DNA from: Siphonodentalium dalli
Taxonomy: Eukaryota; Mollusca; Scaphopoda; Gadilida; Siphonodentaliidae
Length of the DNA: 64,000 nucleotides
Assembly (NCBI GenBank): GCA_032622095.1
Contig: CP136063.1
Location: 11,761,814-11,825,813, forward strand
Reading direction: 5' to 3'
Every line of letters starts with the position of its first letter. Position 1 is the first letter of the stretch. The notes beneath the pieces are model-generated. The model made no database searches, was not told where the DNA came from, and saw nothing but the letters and a program-made list of their open reading frames with translations. Of this stretch, positions 50,424-62,800 are shown one piece after another. The position numbers and the translations under genes were made by a program.

Positions 50424-52879
50424 CATAACTGTAATAACAACTGTCTCAACTGGCTTTTCGATATCTTTAACTCCCGGCGTGCTATTTTCTATTATCATTA
50501 CTCATTAGACTAAATTATCGTCAAGTGATTACAGCTACGAATGAATTCCGAACAAAATAACTAGAAACCAAGTTCACAGGTTTTGGTAGTTTTATATACC
50601 TTTTTCATGAGAATGATTTGACCGTTGTTGTGAATAAATGAACAGTTTTATAACTGGAAACCGGATGTAGATTATATATCCAGTGAGGAAATTGGAATTT
50701 CTTTCTTTGTAATACTATTTACGCTATCGACGTTAATTAACCGTCGCGCGTTCATACACATATAATTAACACTAGCTTTACTTACAGTGTTCGTCTTACT
50801 AAAGATTCTTCAAACTATTAGAAAGAAACAAAAGTTTTTTGCAACCATTTTGGCCAACATTTCTGTAGGTTGCGCTCCCGCGTGACACCAGAACTTAGTT
50901 CCGGTGAATTTGACCTTGACAAAAATAATTTCAATAAAACTTGTACTCCGAGTCCGAAATCGGTGAAATGTGAAGTTGGGTAATTTCACTTTCGTTTATT
51001 GTCTTTACTATAATGCCAGAAATGTTGATTTCCTTTTGGTTTGTTATAACCTATGTCAATTACTTATAAAATGAATTAAAAAATAACAAAAAGTACGTCT
51101 TATATTTCAACTTTTATCCACATTTATGGTTTACAAGAGTTATCTATCCTGGCAACGCGCTAACTTATAAGATAACCGTCTGCCCCATTTTGCGCCTTTT
51201 AAAAACTGAATATACAGTTATTCCTTGTAGAAGTTGCAGTTATATCTAGTAGTTGATATTTGCAATGTTTATAAGTATGCAAAAATAATGGTAACTATTA
51301 AATCAAACGCGCGCTGAAATAACTCTTGAGAAACTTACATAAGGAAAGAAGCATCGATTGTTCGAGTCTGGCTGTCATTTTGTGTGATTCGACCATGCAA
51401 TGTGGGATCGGGTCAAGGGGAAATTAACGCAAGGGGTATTCTATCACTCAAAATCATTCAAATGTGCTCAAAGTCCATTCATGTATCAGGCCTGGTGAAT
51501 ATAAATAAAACTGGTTTTTCTTGTAACTTCTATATTTAGTCGCACCATGGCCCATTCAATTAAACACTATTGGTAACACAGAAATATAGAAAGGAGAATT
51601 AATATAAATACAACATAAAACCCACATCAAATATGGCAACTTAAATTTTATAATTTTTTGCATCATATTATAATTTTAACTTTTAATAGACAATATAACA
51701 TTTCAAGTCTTGCTATTGACAAAGAGTGCCGGCTTAGTCTGGGCAGCTGGAACATCACGGGCTCGGCAATCGAACACAACCGGGAGTAGCTAGTTCTGTA
51801 ATCGAGTACAACTACTCTGATGGTTCTGGCGGAAACAGACGTAATATTGTAACAAATTTATTACTTCAAAATAAACATTTCAAGGTACGAATTGTGGCAA
51901 AAGAAGGTAGTATTATATATCTTGATGTCATTAAGTATATATAAGCGTGTATAGTACAGACATTTCGGAAGTGTGTGCAAATAAAAAACATGTTTTAAAA
52001 TTTCGTGATTTCTGCTACATAATTACTTATAAACCTGTACTTTATTTTACTTATAGCCCTTTTTTATAAAACTACGACTGCCTGTGCCCAGATAAAACAG
52101 CACCAACAATGAGACCACAGCTGATACTTATGTCGTATTGTGAAATTTCATATCTCGATTTCAAATATTATACTCAAAAATGTCTAGACTGGGATCACTT
52201 TATTTTATCGGTTTCAGAAAAATATACTTCTAGACTGTGATGACAGTTTGTATGGAGATGCCATTTCAGGGTTTTAATATGAAATGCGTGAGAAATTACT
52301 GGGGGATTAATACAATGTTTTGTTCAAGACCACAGATATAATCTACACATGGAGAAAAGCTTTCCTGACCGCATCGTTAAATAAATGGACATGACAGTTG
52401 GTCTGGCAAAAAGGCCATTAGCATGGTAGTTTAACCGACTTTATTTATATCTGCAGACAGTCTGACGCCAAATGGTTTTTAGATCAATACATGCGAAGAT
52501 ACAATTTCATGATGAATGGGAGATTAAAGATAGGGAACAGCAGTGGACGGTAATTATCATTAACGATACATCTTAGGAATTCAACACGAAGGGGGAATTT
52601 AATTACAAGCATGCTACAAGTGTTATCTACCGTGAATTATCTACGAGCCATCTGTGGAATAATAATGTCCAGCCCAAGGGGTAGCAGATTATGCAAATTA
52701 CCTGTCCATCACGCGACCACAGAAAAATAGCAAGCAGGGGCATAACATATGGTTGACTGAAATTATGTCCTTGCCAATACAAAGAATTTTCATAGGTGAA
52801 TACTGCCAAAAATGACCACCTCAGGCCACCTTTCAGAACACGGGGGTATAAATATGGATTGTGATGGGAAATTCGTCAC
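50424..52879. other. Gene-poor AT-rich region
   Basis: About 2.4 kb with no frame of recognisable composition, no tandem repeat and no transposon terminus seen. Confidence 0.4.
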
Positions 52880-52945
52880 TTTTGAACGAATAAATTCTCA
52901 TCAAAACTACTATCTATATTCTCCTGTTTTCACGACTTTAGGTGA
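52880..52945 (+). repeat. 66-bp segment duplicated at 54173, ends at a splice-like donor
   Basis: CTTTTGAACGAATAAATTCT through CACGACTTTAG recurs at 54173-54237 with only a few changes. Here it is followed by GTGAGTT, a good splice donor; at the second site it is followed by GTACCAACAG. Confidence 0.7.
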
Positions 52946-54390
52946 GTTAAAAACTACAATACTTTTCGTTTGCAGATTTCTTTTTATATTGCCGTATTAT
53001 TGGCATGGAAGCAACCTTTATCATTTGGAGGTAATATGTCCAAAACAAAGAATACCCAATGAATATTTGTAATAAGCGAGTAATTTTCAATGTGAACCTG
53101 TGAATCTTGTGAGTAACGTTTTGCTGTTAAATCCGGAGTTTGTTCAACTGTAACACATTTGTATTATTATTGGCGATACTGCAATATGCCAATCTTTCAT
53201 CCTGGTTCCAGGTAATTTTGTATAGCCATGTTCATGTGTTATGTTTGTCTACTAATCTGATATATTTGTGTATCACATTCTTCAGTTTTCGCAAATAGGT
53301 TTTAGGGGCCACATATAATTAAAATTATCCCGGGTTTGTCCTGGAGTGTTCAGTGCAAGGCTATATTCCATTTCCCTGATTTTCCCAAATAAGTAAACAA
53401 TAGTTTCTAATTATAATTATAATATACCTGTTACACATGCATATCATATGGAAATTTTAGTCGGGGTTTGATAAAAGCAATGTTAGTCTCAAGGATTTGT
53501 CATCCAGTTTATGATTTACCTTAATCAGTCGGTTTTTAGACTGGCGGATCCTGAAACTTCAGCTGCGTTACAGGCCCTATGACAATCCGGGAGATATCAC
53601 ATTCCAGTTATCAAGTCCCTAATACATTCACTTAAATACATACTTATGATAGGTGCAGACCCTAGCATAATTCCACTTCCGAACCCATCACCTATATTAT
53701 GTTTTACTTCAATGTTATTCTAAGCATAGAACAATTTATGTCTGAATTACTGAATCCATCCAACCAATCTTAATTGGAGAAAAACATTTAACAATCAAAT
53801 ACGAAATTACTTTCAACCATTATATTCTACCACGGTTCAATCAATTGAACCATCCAAACTTAGCCATCACAAGTTTCATAGCCTAGGCTAGCTTCGAAGA
53901 TATTTCCCAATTTAAAGCTGCATGGGTCCTTTTAAATATTGATAACAGTTTACTTAAATGCAAATGGAAATCCGCGTTCAGATTCGAGCTTTTCATATCA
54001 AAGAATCACATTCTTATAATTACTATACATCTATCGTTCTATACTTTCTATACTTTATCTTGGGCTATGCAAAGATTGATTGATTGGTTTATTGATGTAT
54101 GGTCGCTGAATTGTTACCACAGCTTATTCTGTTATTATCATTCTGATTCTATTCTGGTTTGTTATACTTTAGACTTTTGAACGAATAAATTCTCACCACA
54201 ACTACTATCTATATTCTCCTGTTTTCACGACTTTAGGTACCAACAGCCTACCAGCTAATTTCCCCAAAGAAACAGAAATGAACAATTAAAAATTACAAAT
54301 GGCAGCGGATTATTATTAGAATAAGGGTTTCACCCACAACTCGAAATTCCACGCTGCCACACTTATACACCGGGAAATACACCACAACCA
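52946..54390. other. Intergenic upstream of zinc-finger relic
   Basis: Apart from the second copy of the 66-bp segment (54173-54237), no gene or repeat was recognised. Confidence 0.4.
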
Positions 54391-55053
54391 TGCATCGATT
54401 CGTTTAGCAGTTTGCGCGATAACACAAAGCAAAATGATAGTTGTTCATATCAGTGCGATATATGCTGGAAGTCGTGCAGCACATCGGCACAATTGCGGTC
54501 ACATAGGAAAATACACGCTGGTGATAGACCGTATCAATGTGGTGTGTGTGACAAATCATTTACTCAGTCCAGTGACCTGGCGAGACATAAAAGGATCCAC
54601 AGTGGGGATCCACCGTATCAATGTGATATGTGCGAGAAATCGTTTACTCGGTCGACTCACCTGACCGGGCATAAGAGGATTCACACGGGCGATCGTCCGT
54701 ATCAATGTGATATGTGCGAGAAATCAGTTACTCAGTCGGGTGACCTGACGAGACATAAGATACTTCACACAGGAGGTCGCCCGTATCAATATGATGTGTG
54801 CGAGAAATCATTTACTGTGTCGAGTGCCCTGAAGAAACATAAGAGGATCCACACATGGTATCGCCCGTATCAATGTGACGTGTGCCAGAAATCGTTTGCT
54901 CAGTCGAATAACCTGACGACAAATATGAGGATCCACACGGGAGATCGACCGTATCAATGTGATGTGTGCGGGAAATCATTTACTCAGTCGGTTAGCCTGA
55001 CTGCACATAAGAGTATCCACACTGGGGATCGCCCATATAATACATTGTCATAA
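54391..55053 (+). pseudogene. Truncated C2H2 zinc-finger gene, seven fingers
   Basis: Similarity to the family begins at codons reading PCIDSFSSLRDNT, the equivalent of the TSQTGVDSFSQF leader in the paralogues, but no in-frame ATG precedes it. Seven fingers follow. The fifth has Tyr for the first zinc Cys (YQYDVCEKSF) and the sixth has Asn for a His (LTTNMRIH). After the seventh the linker decays and the frame ends. The missing start, two damaged fingers and abrupt end point to a pseudogene; a spliced gene with an upstream exon is the alternative. Confidence 0.75.
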
Positions 55054-57219
55054 AAATCATATATTAGTTTTTTTTATCACAACCCAAAGGGTTGTTTTAC
55101 GGTAACATAAGCGACGCAAGTATATTTGTGACGTCAGTAATTTCTATACCCCATCAACATGAACAAATTGTTTTACATCCGGGCGATTCAGACCTATGGG
55201 CCCCTATGGTGGCCGCCATGTTGGAATAGGACAAATTAATAAAACGAATTTATTTTCTTCTTCGATCAGCCTCCCTATAGCAACACTATTAAATTTGAAA
55301 AACAAAATCAATCTTATTCAAAATTAAATGCTTAATGTATATTTAGCTGACACGGGCGCATAGCATTCGGCAAACCTCGCCAGATTCCGTACGTTAGTTA
55401 GAATATTACGTCCCCTGGCAGGCCATAGCAACGTTGGAAATGATGACGTAATTTCGTTACAAAATGGTGGCGCTCTCTTTTTTGCGAAATTTGAAATTGA
55501 ATTGCTTGTTATTATCGCTCGTATTTTAAATGTACACCGGTATCACAGCCCGTAAGCGTTACGAACAAACGAGAAAGCACAAGCGAAGATAGCACAACGA
55601 GCCCATTACTGGAATGACTTTAGAGTCAAAGCAGTCAAAAGAAGAAGAAGAATAACAACAACATGTCAACAACAACAACTTGTTTTGAAGTTGAAGTGAA
55701 CTGTGTTCAAAGTGAAAATCAGTCAGTCGGAAAGAAACTCAATGACGAATCTGTGACTGAAAAAAATATGAAAATGAAGGTCACTGGAATGGAATGTGGA
55801 CTGGTCTGTGCAGACTGATCACCACGGCGATTTGACTTGTTCTGTTATTGTTCAATCAATTTTAACTCTGTTTTCACCTGGACTGGTTAGACTTAGAGTT
55901 GCAACTGCAAGCGGCAAATCGTTCAATCTACTAACTACTTCTAGTAAATAGTAAATTTAATTGTTAATATCTAACACTGTCAGGTCAAGCCTCAACTTGG
56001 GTCAAGGAAATCAGAAAATGGACATTTTAGAGCTGACTGATTTGCTGATTTACTATATACAGTATAGTTCAGTCATGAACCGTTGAACGTAGCGCGTAGC
56101 TGGAACTTGTGGACGCAGTAATCGGTGAAAGCGTTCATGTGGCTTACTAATCTAATACTATTAGGATTGTATTAGTCAATTTAGTGATTACAGATTACTA
56201 AATTTAGTTATCAACGACTTCAGGCTCAGCCTCACCCGCTCACTGTGAATGTGACTCAGGTCAAAATACAATTCTAGCCATCTACAGTCGACACACAGAT
56301 GTAACACACATGTGAAGCATATATATTAACTATTGGCTATTTGTGGAAAAATTATTAAATATAGCCCTGCATACTTGCTATTGTCGACTTGACACATTGG
56401 GATTGGAATAATATGTATGCTAAACATAATAATTCCAGGCCAACTTAGTTGAACTGTCACGACCTTCTAGTTATACATGTGCATGACTAATGAGGCAATC
56501 ATATAAATGTTTAATCTAGTAGCATTTTCTCAGACCATGCCATGAATATCTATGTATCTATGCCTGTCAAGAATAATGCCATTCCTCCCGGGCAATTATT
56601 AAAATGTTTATATACTATCAGATGCATATTAACCAATAGTGTCAGCATGTGTCGCATGATTAGTAATTTTAGATAAAATTCTCAACGATCATTAAGTTTT
56701 TTGGCAAAGAGACATATATAGAATTAAATTGAAATAGAATTAAATAGAATTAAATTTCCATCAATATTGTTAATTTCAGTCTAGGTCTCCGCTATCACTA
56801 TTATTGACCATCACAATGATTAGACATCTGAGAGTACGATAAAAGCTCACAAAAGTCACGAACAAGCATGCAATCTCGAGCTGGGACCACCCTTAATACT
56901 TGTTTCTTATCATCTACTTCACAGAAGGGGTCACCCCTAAGTAGTAACCATATAGGAAATGCACCGAACATACCACTATTGCACAATGACATCAGTTTGT
57001 TTGATCTAAATTATTTATCCACTCCAGCCCCAAAACAATAGTCATTTGGCAAATTATCTTATTCCTTTTTGAAGTGCCTATCATCTATACTGAAGATGGA
57101 TCCTACCACAGGCCATAAATTATGTCTCATTGAGTCATTATGCCCCATCCACGTAACCAGTTTTCATAAAAATGTATTCAGTATTATATGTAAATTTATT
57201 CAATAAATATATTTTTCCC
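55054..57219. other. Gene-poor region
   Basis: I recognised no gene, tandem repeat or transposon terminus in this 2.2-kb stretch. Confidence 0.4.
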
Positions 57220-57666
57220 TTAAAGGTCCTCAATCCGAATCAATATTCCCATATCATCAGATTCCAACAACAAGAAGATTTTTTGAAATGCCGCTTCAGT
57301 TGACAGAATCGATTAATTGCTCGAAAAAAAAACTGCAGTCAATTATAGCATAAAATTGACAAAAACTTGTAATTTATCAACTTTTTTCTCAACGAATATT
57401 GCTGATTTGTCAAAGATCTGACACACACACAAAAAAAACCAGTTGATTTTAGAATTATCCATCTTCATCTGCAATTTGGTCAGAAAAAGTATTCTCGTCT
57501 GCTGTTTGCTGGGCCACTTAAAATTAAAATGATAGATTTTAAAAATCGGTATCTGATCACTCTGAGCTTTGATGTTGTGGGTTCTCGACTTGAATCAAAT
57601 AGTTTTCACCTCCGAAGTCAAGGAAATAATAATCTGCGAGGGTTAATTCGGATTGAGTACCCTTAA
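57220..57666. mobile_element. MITE, family B, second copy
   Basis: Ends TTAAAGGTCCTCAATCCGAA and TTCGGATTGAGTACCCTTAA are mirrored, with an interior related to 46887-47372. Confidence 0.75.
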
Positions 57667-58227
57667 AATAATTTTGCCTTGAAAATTGGTCGCTTGGCCA
57701 GATCCAACCTTCACCTGATGATTGCATTTTGAAGAAATCACAGTTGTTGGAAACTTGTCAAAAAACCCGAAAAGAGATGTCACCACATCTACTTATTAAT
57801 ATAATTGATACGATAAAAGTAATTATAAAGTGATAATTTTCTACTGCATTTACGTTAAACATGAAAAGAAATATATGTTTTATTACTAGGATGTGGTGCT
57901 TTGCTGAAATTAATGTTTTTATTGATGCAATTGAACACGAAACGAGCGGTGACATGGTTTGATGGGAGATGGGTGGGCTCAGTAGCTTTCCCTACTTGTC
58001 AATTATATTAATAAGTAGTGGTGGTGAACAAAAAAACCATCCAGAGTGTCAATAACCCTGCAGGGAGCCCCAAACATATATAGAAGCATGTGTACTGAGT
58101 GTCGGCTGCTCGGTTGCCTGAGGCTCTGTATGGGTTAAATTATAAAATTGTTAAAGAATATAAGAAAAAAATATTAAAATTGTAAAAAAAATTGTAAAAA
58201 ATAATAATAAATGATAAAATATTGTTA

Positions 58228-58306
58228 GGCCAATGCATTCTCTTATATATGCGAGGCGACATATGGTCGACTCGCATATATAACGATAATGCATTGGCAC
58301 AGGGTA
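58228..58306. repeat. Single palindromic arm of the fold-back family
   Basis: Contains GCCAATGCATTCTCTTATAT, GCGAGGCGAC, GTCGACTCGCATATATAA and AATGCATTGGC, preceded by the same kind of AT-rich DNA as the core of 48074-48368. The other arm is missing. Confidence 0.85.
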
Positions 58307-58462
58307 TTTAACAGCGACCCTTTATACCGGGCCCTGGTTTAATCTGTGATATTTATGGTCAATTGTGAGTAATAATGAGGCGACAACAGATTTTCATTTA
58401 TTTATTGTAATTATAATGATATGTGCGACTGGTGATATAAAGTACTATGCAGTTGAACAACG

Positions 58463-59790
58463 TTAAAGGTGGATTATCTCTTTGTAAACTTGTATTATAT
58501 AGTTACTGGGTTATAAAATATTAGATTTGAATCGAACACTCCTGTCCGGAAATGCTTCTGTCGATTAATATTGATTTTTCGACTATTTTCTAGTCTAAAA
58601 AGGTGTGTTTGTTCAGCTAACGAACAATAGTGGTTACCTTATATAGTCATATTGAGTAGGCAACCATGATTTATTCGTCAATTTTTGTCGTTTATACTCA
58701 ACTTAACACTCTTAGTACTACATGTTTTAGATGGCAGGATGAGGATTATTTTTCATACTATTATTTCACACTAATGAACATAATCATAATTATCACTCTA
58801 TTTCCTTTATGCTACATTTTAAAGGTGGATTATCTCTTTGTAAACATGTATTATATAGTTACTGGGGTATAAAATATTAGATTTGAATCGAAGACTCCTG
58901 TCCGGAAATGCTTCTATCGATTAATATCAATTTTATTTCGAATATTTTCTGGTCTAAAAAGGTGTGTTTGTTCAGCTAACGAACAATAGTGGTTACTGTT
59001 AACAGAGACCAGAAATTATATTGTGCAATTTTGTCACAAATAAACGTTAATTTTACTCATTATCGCTTATATATGTGGAACAAAACAATACGAACAACCA
59101 ATCTGTGACATTTGACGTTCGTTGTGTAGCCGTAGGAACAGCTCAGTGCTCTATATCGCAATACGGTCTCATCCGAATGGTCGGTTCTAAAAATAGTAAC
59201 ATAAACGGCCCGATTTAATATTAGAAATAACATCCATATTAATTGATAGAAGCTTTTCCGGACATAGGTCTTCAGTTCATATCTATTATTTTATACCGAC
59301 ACAACTATTTAAAATTTGTTATTTAAAGAGATGATCCACCTTTAAAGAGATAATCCACCTTTAAAGAGATAATCCACCTTTAAAGAGACAATCCATCTTT
59401 AAGAGTAATTGTTCTGCCTGACAGGGTGTCTTGATTGACCAATAAAACTATTCGTAATCGAATTCGTATTGTTAACAGAGACCAGGAATTTTATTGTTTA
59501 ATTTTGTCACAAATAAACGTTAATTAGATTCATTATGTCAATGGTATAAAATAATACAATCAATCAATCTGGGATAGTTTACGTTCGATACCTAGCCTTT
59601 GGTACAGCCTAACGCTCTCTATCGCTATAAGATATCACCCGAATTGTCTGTTCTAAAAAGAGACAAATAAAGTGTCCTAATTTATCCTCTCATTGCATAA
59701 TAAAATATTCGAAATAAAATTTCATATTTATTATTTTGTACCCACGAAACTATTTCAGAATTATTATTTCAAGAGATAATCCATCTTTAA
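58463..59790. mobile_element. Nested family-A MITEs
   Basis: An outer copy (58463-58638 and about 59405-59790) is split by unrelated DNA and a complete inner copy (58819-59345). The inner copy opens TTAAAGGTGGATTATCTCTT and closes with AAAGAGATGATCCACCTTTAA. A short triplicated AAAGAGATAATCCACCTTT follows at 59341-59400. Near 58915 the copies contain CTTCTATCGATTAATAT, the complement of the Polinton target. Confidence 0.8.
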
Positions 59791-59829
59791 CGTAAATAAA
59801 CTAGAAATGGTGCTGGCTGATCTGCTTGA

Positions 59830-62800
59830 ATATTCAACCACCACACAACATGATGGATGATAGCTCACACAGGTAACACACCTCACGCGATATCAGTAGT
59901 CACAACATGATGGATGATAGCTCACACAGGTAACACACCTCACGCGATATCAGTAGTCACAACATGATGGATGATAGCTCACACAGGTAACACACCTCAC
60001 GCGATATCAGTAGTCACAACATGATGGATGATAGCTCACACAGGTAACACACCTCACGCGATATCAGTAGTCACAACATGATGGATGATAGCTCACACAG
60101 GTAACACACCTCACGCGATATCAGTAGTCACAACATGATGGATGATAGCTCACACAGGTAACACACCTCACGCGATATCAGTAGTCACAACATGATGGAT
60201 GATAGCTCACACAGGTAACACACCTCACGCGATATCAGTAGTCACAACATGATGGATGATAGCTCACACAGGTAACACACCTCACGCGATATCAGTAGTC
60301 ACAACATGATGGATGATAGCTCACACAGGTAACACACCTCACGCGATATCAGTAGTCACAACATGATGGATGATAGCTCACACAGGTAACACACCTCACG
60401 CGATATCAGTAGTCACAACATGATGGATGATAGCTCACACAGGTAACACACCTCACGCGATATCAGTAGTCACAACATGATGGATGATAGCTCACACATG
60501 TAACACACCTCACGCGATATCAGTAGTCACAACATGATGGATGATAGCTCACACAGGTAACATACCTCACGCGATATCAGTAGTCACAACATGATGGATG
60601 ATAGCTCACACAGGTAATACACCTCACGCGATATCAGTAGTCACAACATGATGGATGATAGCTCACACAGGTAATACACCTCACGCGATATCCTACCACC
60701 ACACAGGTAACACACCTCACGCGATATCCTACCACCACACAGGTAACACACCTCACGCGATATCCTACCACCACACAGGTAACACACCTCACGCGATATC
60801 CTACCACCACACAGGTATCACACCTCACGCGATATCCTACCACCACACAGGTAACACACCTCACGCGATATCAGTAGTCACAACATGATGGATGATAGCT
60901 CACACAGGTAACACACCTCACGCGATATCAGTAGTCACAACATGATGGATGATAGCTCACACAGGTAATACACCTCACGCAATATCAGTAGTCACAACAT
61001 GATGGATGATAGCTCACACAGGTAACACACCTCACGCGATATCAGTAGTCACAACATGATGGATGATAGCTCACACAGGTAATACACCTCACGCGATATC
61101 CTACCACCACACAGGTAACACACCTCACGCGATATCCTACCACCACACAGGTAACACACCTCACGCGATATCCTACCACCACACAGGTAACACACCTCAC
61201 GCGATATCCTACCACCACACAGGTAACACACCTCACGCGATATCCTACCACCACACAGGTAACACACCTCACGCGATATCCTACCACAACACAGGTAACA
61301 CACCTCACGCGATATTCTACCACCACACAGGTAACACACCTCACGCGATATCCTACCACCACACAGGTAACACACCTCACGCGATATCAGTAGTCACAAC
61401 ATGATGGATGATAGCTCACACAGGTAACACACCTCACGCGATATCAGTAGTCACAACATGATGGATGGTAGCTCACACAGGTAATACACCTCACGCAATA
61501 TCAGTAGTCACAACATGATGGATGATAGCTCACACAGGTAACACACCTCACGCGATATCAGTAGTCACAACATGATGGATGATAGCTCACACAGGTAATA
61601 CACCTCACGCGATATCCTACCACCACACAGGTAACACACCTCACGCGATATCCTACCACCACACAGGTAACACACCTCACGCGATATCCTACCACCACAC
61701 AGGTAACACACCTCACGCGATATCCTACCACCACACAGGTAACACACCTCACGCGATATCCTACCACCACACAGGTAACACACCTCACGCGATATCAGTA
61801 GTCACAACATGATGGATGATAGCTCACACAGGTAACACACCTCACGCGATATCAGTAGTCACAACATGATGGATGATAGCTCACACAGGTAATACACCTC
61901 ACGCAATATCAGTAGTCACAACATGATGGATGATAGCTCACACAGGTAACACACCTCACGCGATATCAGTAGTCACAACATGATGGATGATAGCTCACAC
62001 AGGTAACACACCTCACGCGATATCAGTAGTCACAACATGATGGATGATAGCTCACACAGGTAACACACCTCACGCGATATCAGTAGTCACAACATGATGG
62101 ATGATAGCTCACACAGGTAACACACCTCACGCAATATCAGTAGTCACAACATGATGGATGATAGCTCACACAGGTAACACACCTCACGCAATATCAGTAG
62201 TCACAACATGATGGATGATAGCTCACACAGGTAATACACCTCACGCGATATCAATAGTCACAACATGATGGATGATACCTCACACAGGTAATACACCTCA
62301 CGCGATATCAATAGTCACAACATGATGGATGATAGCTCACACAGGTAATACACCTCACGCGATATCAATAGTCACAACATGATGGATGATAGCTCACACA
62401 GGTAATACACCTCACGCGATATCAGTAGTCACAACATGATGGATGATAGCTCACACAGGTAATACACCTCACGCGATATCAATAGTCACAACTTGATGGA
62501 TGATAGCTCACACAGGTAACACACCTCACGCGATATCAGTAGTCACAACATGATGGATGATAGCTCACACAGGTAATACACCTCATGCGATATCAGTAGT
62601 CACAACATGATGGATGATAGCTCACACAGGTAATACACCTCATGCGATATCAGTAGTCACAACATGATGGATGATAGCTCACACAGGTAACACACCTCAC
62701 GCGATATCAGTAGTCACAACATGATGGATGATAGCTCACACAGGTAACACACCTCACGCGATATCAGTAGTCACAACATGATGGATGATAGCTCACACAG

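Noticed and set aside
52812-53072. 86-residue frame starting MTTSGHLSEHGG
   Set aside because: Runs past a splice-like donor into AT-rich hydrophobic sequence with no family resemblance; only the duplicated 66-bp part is of note.
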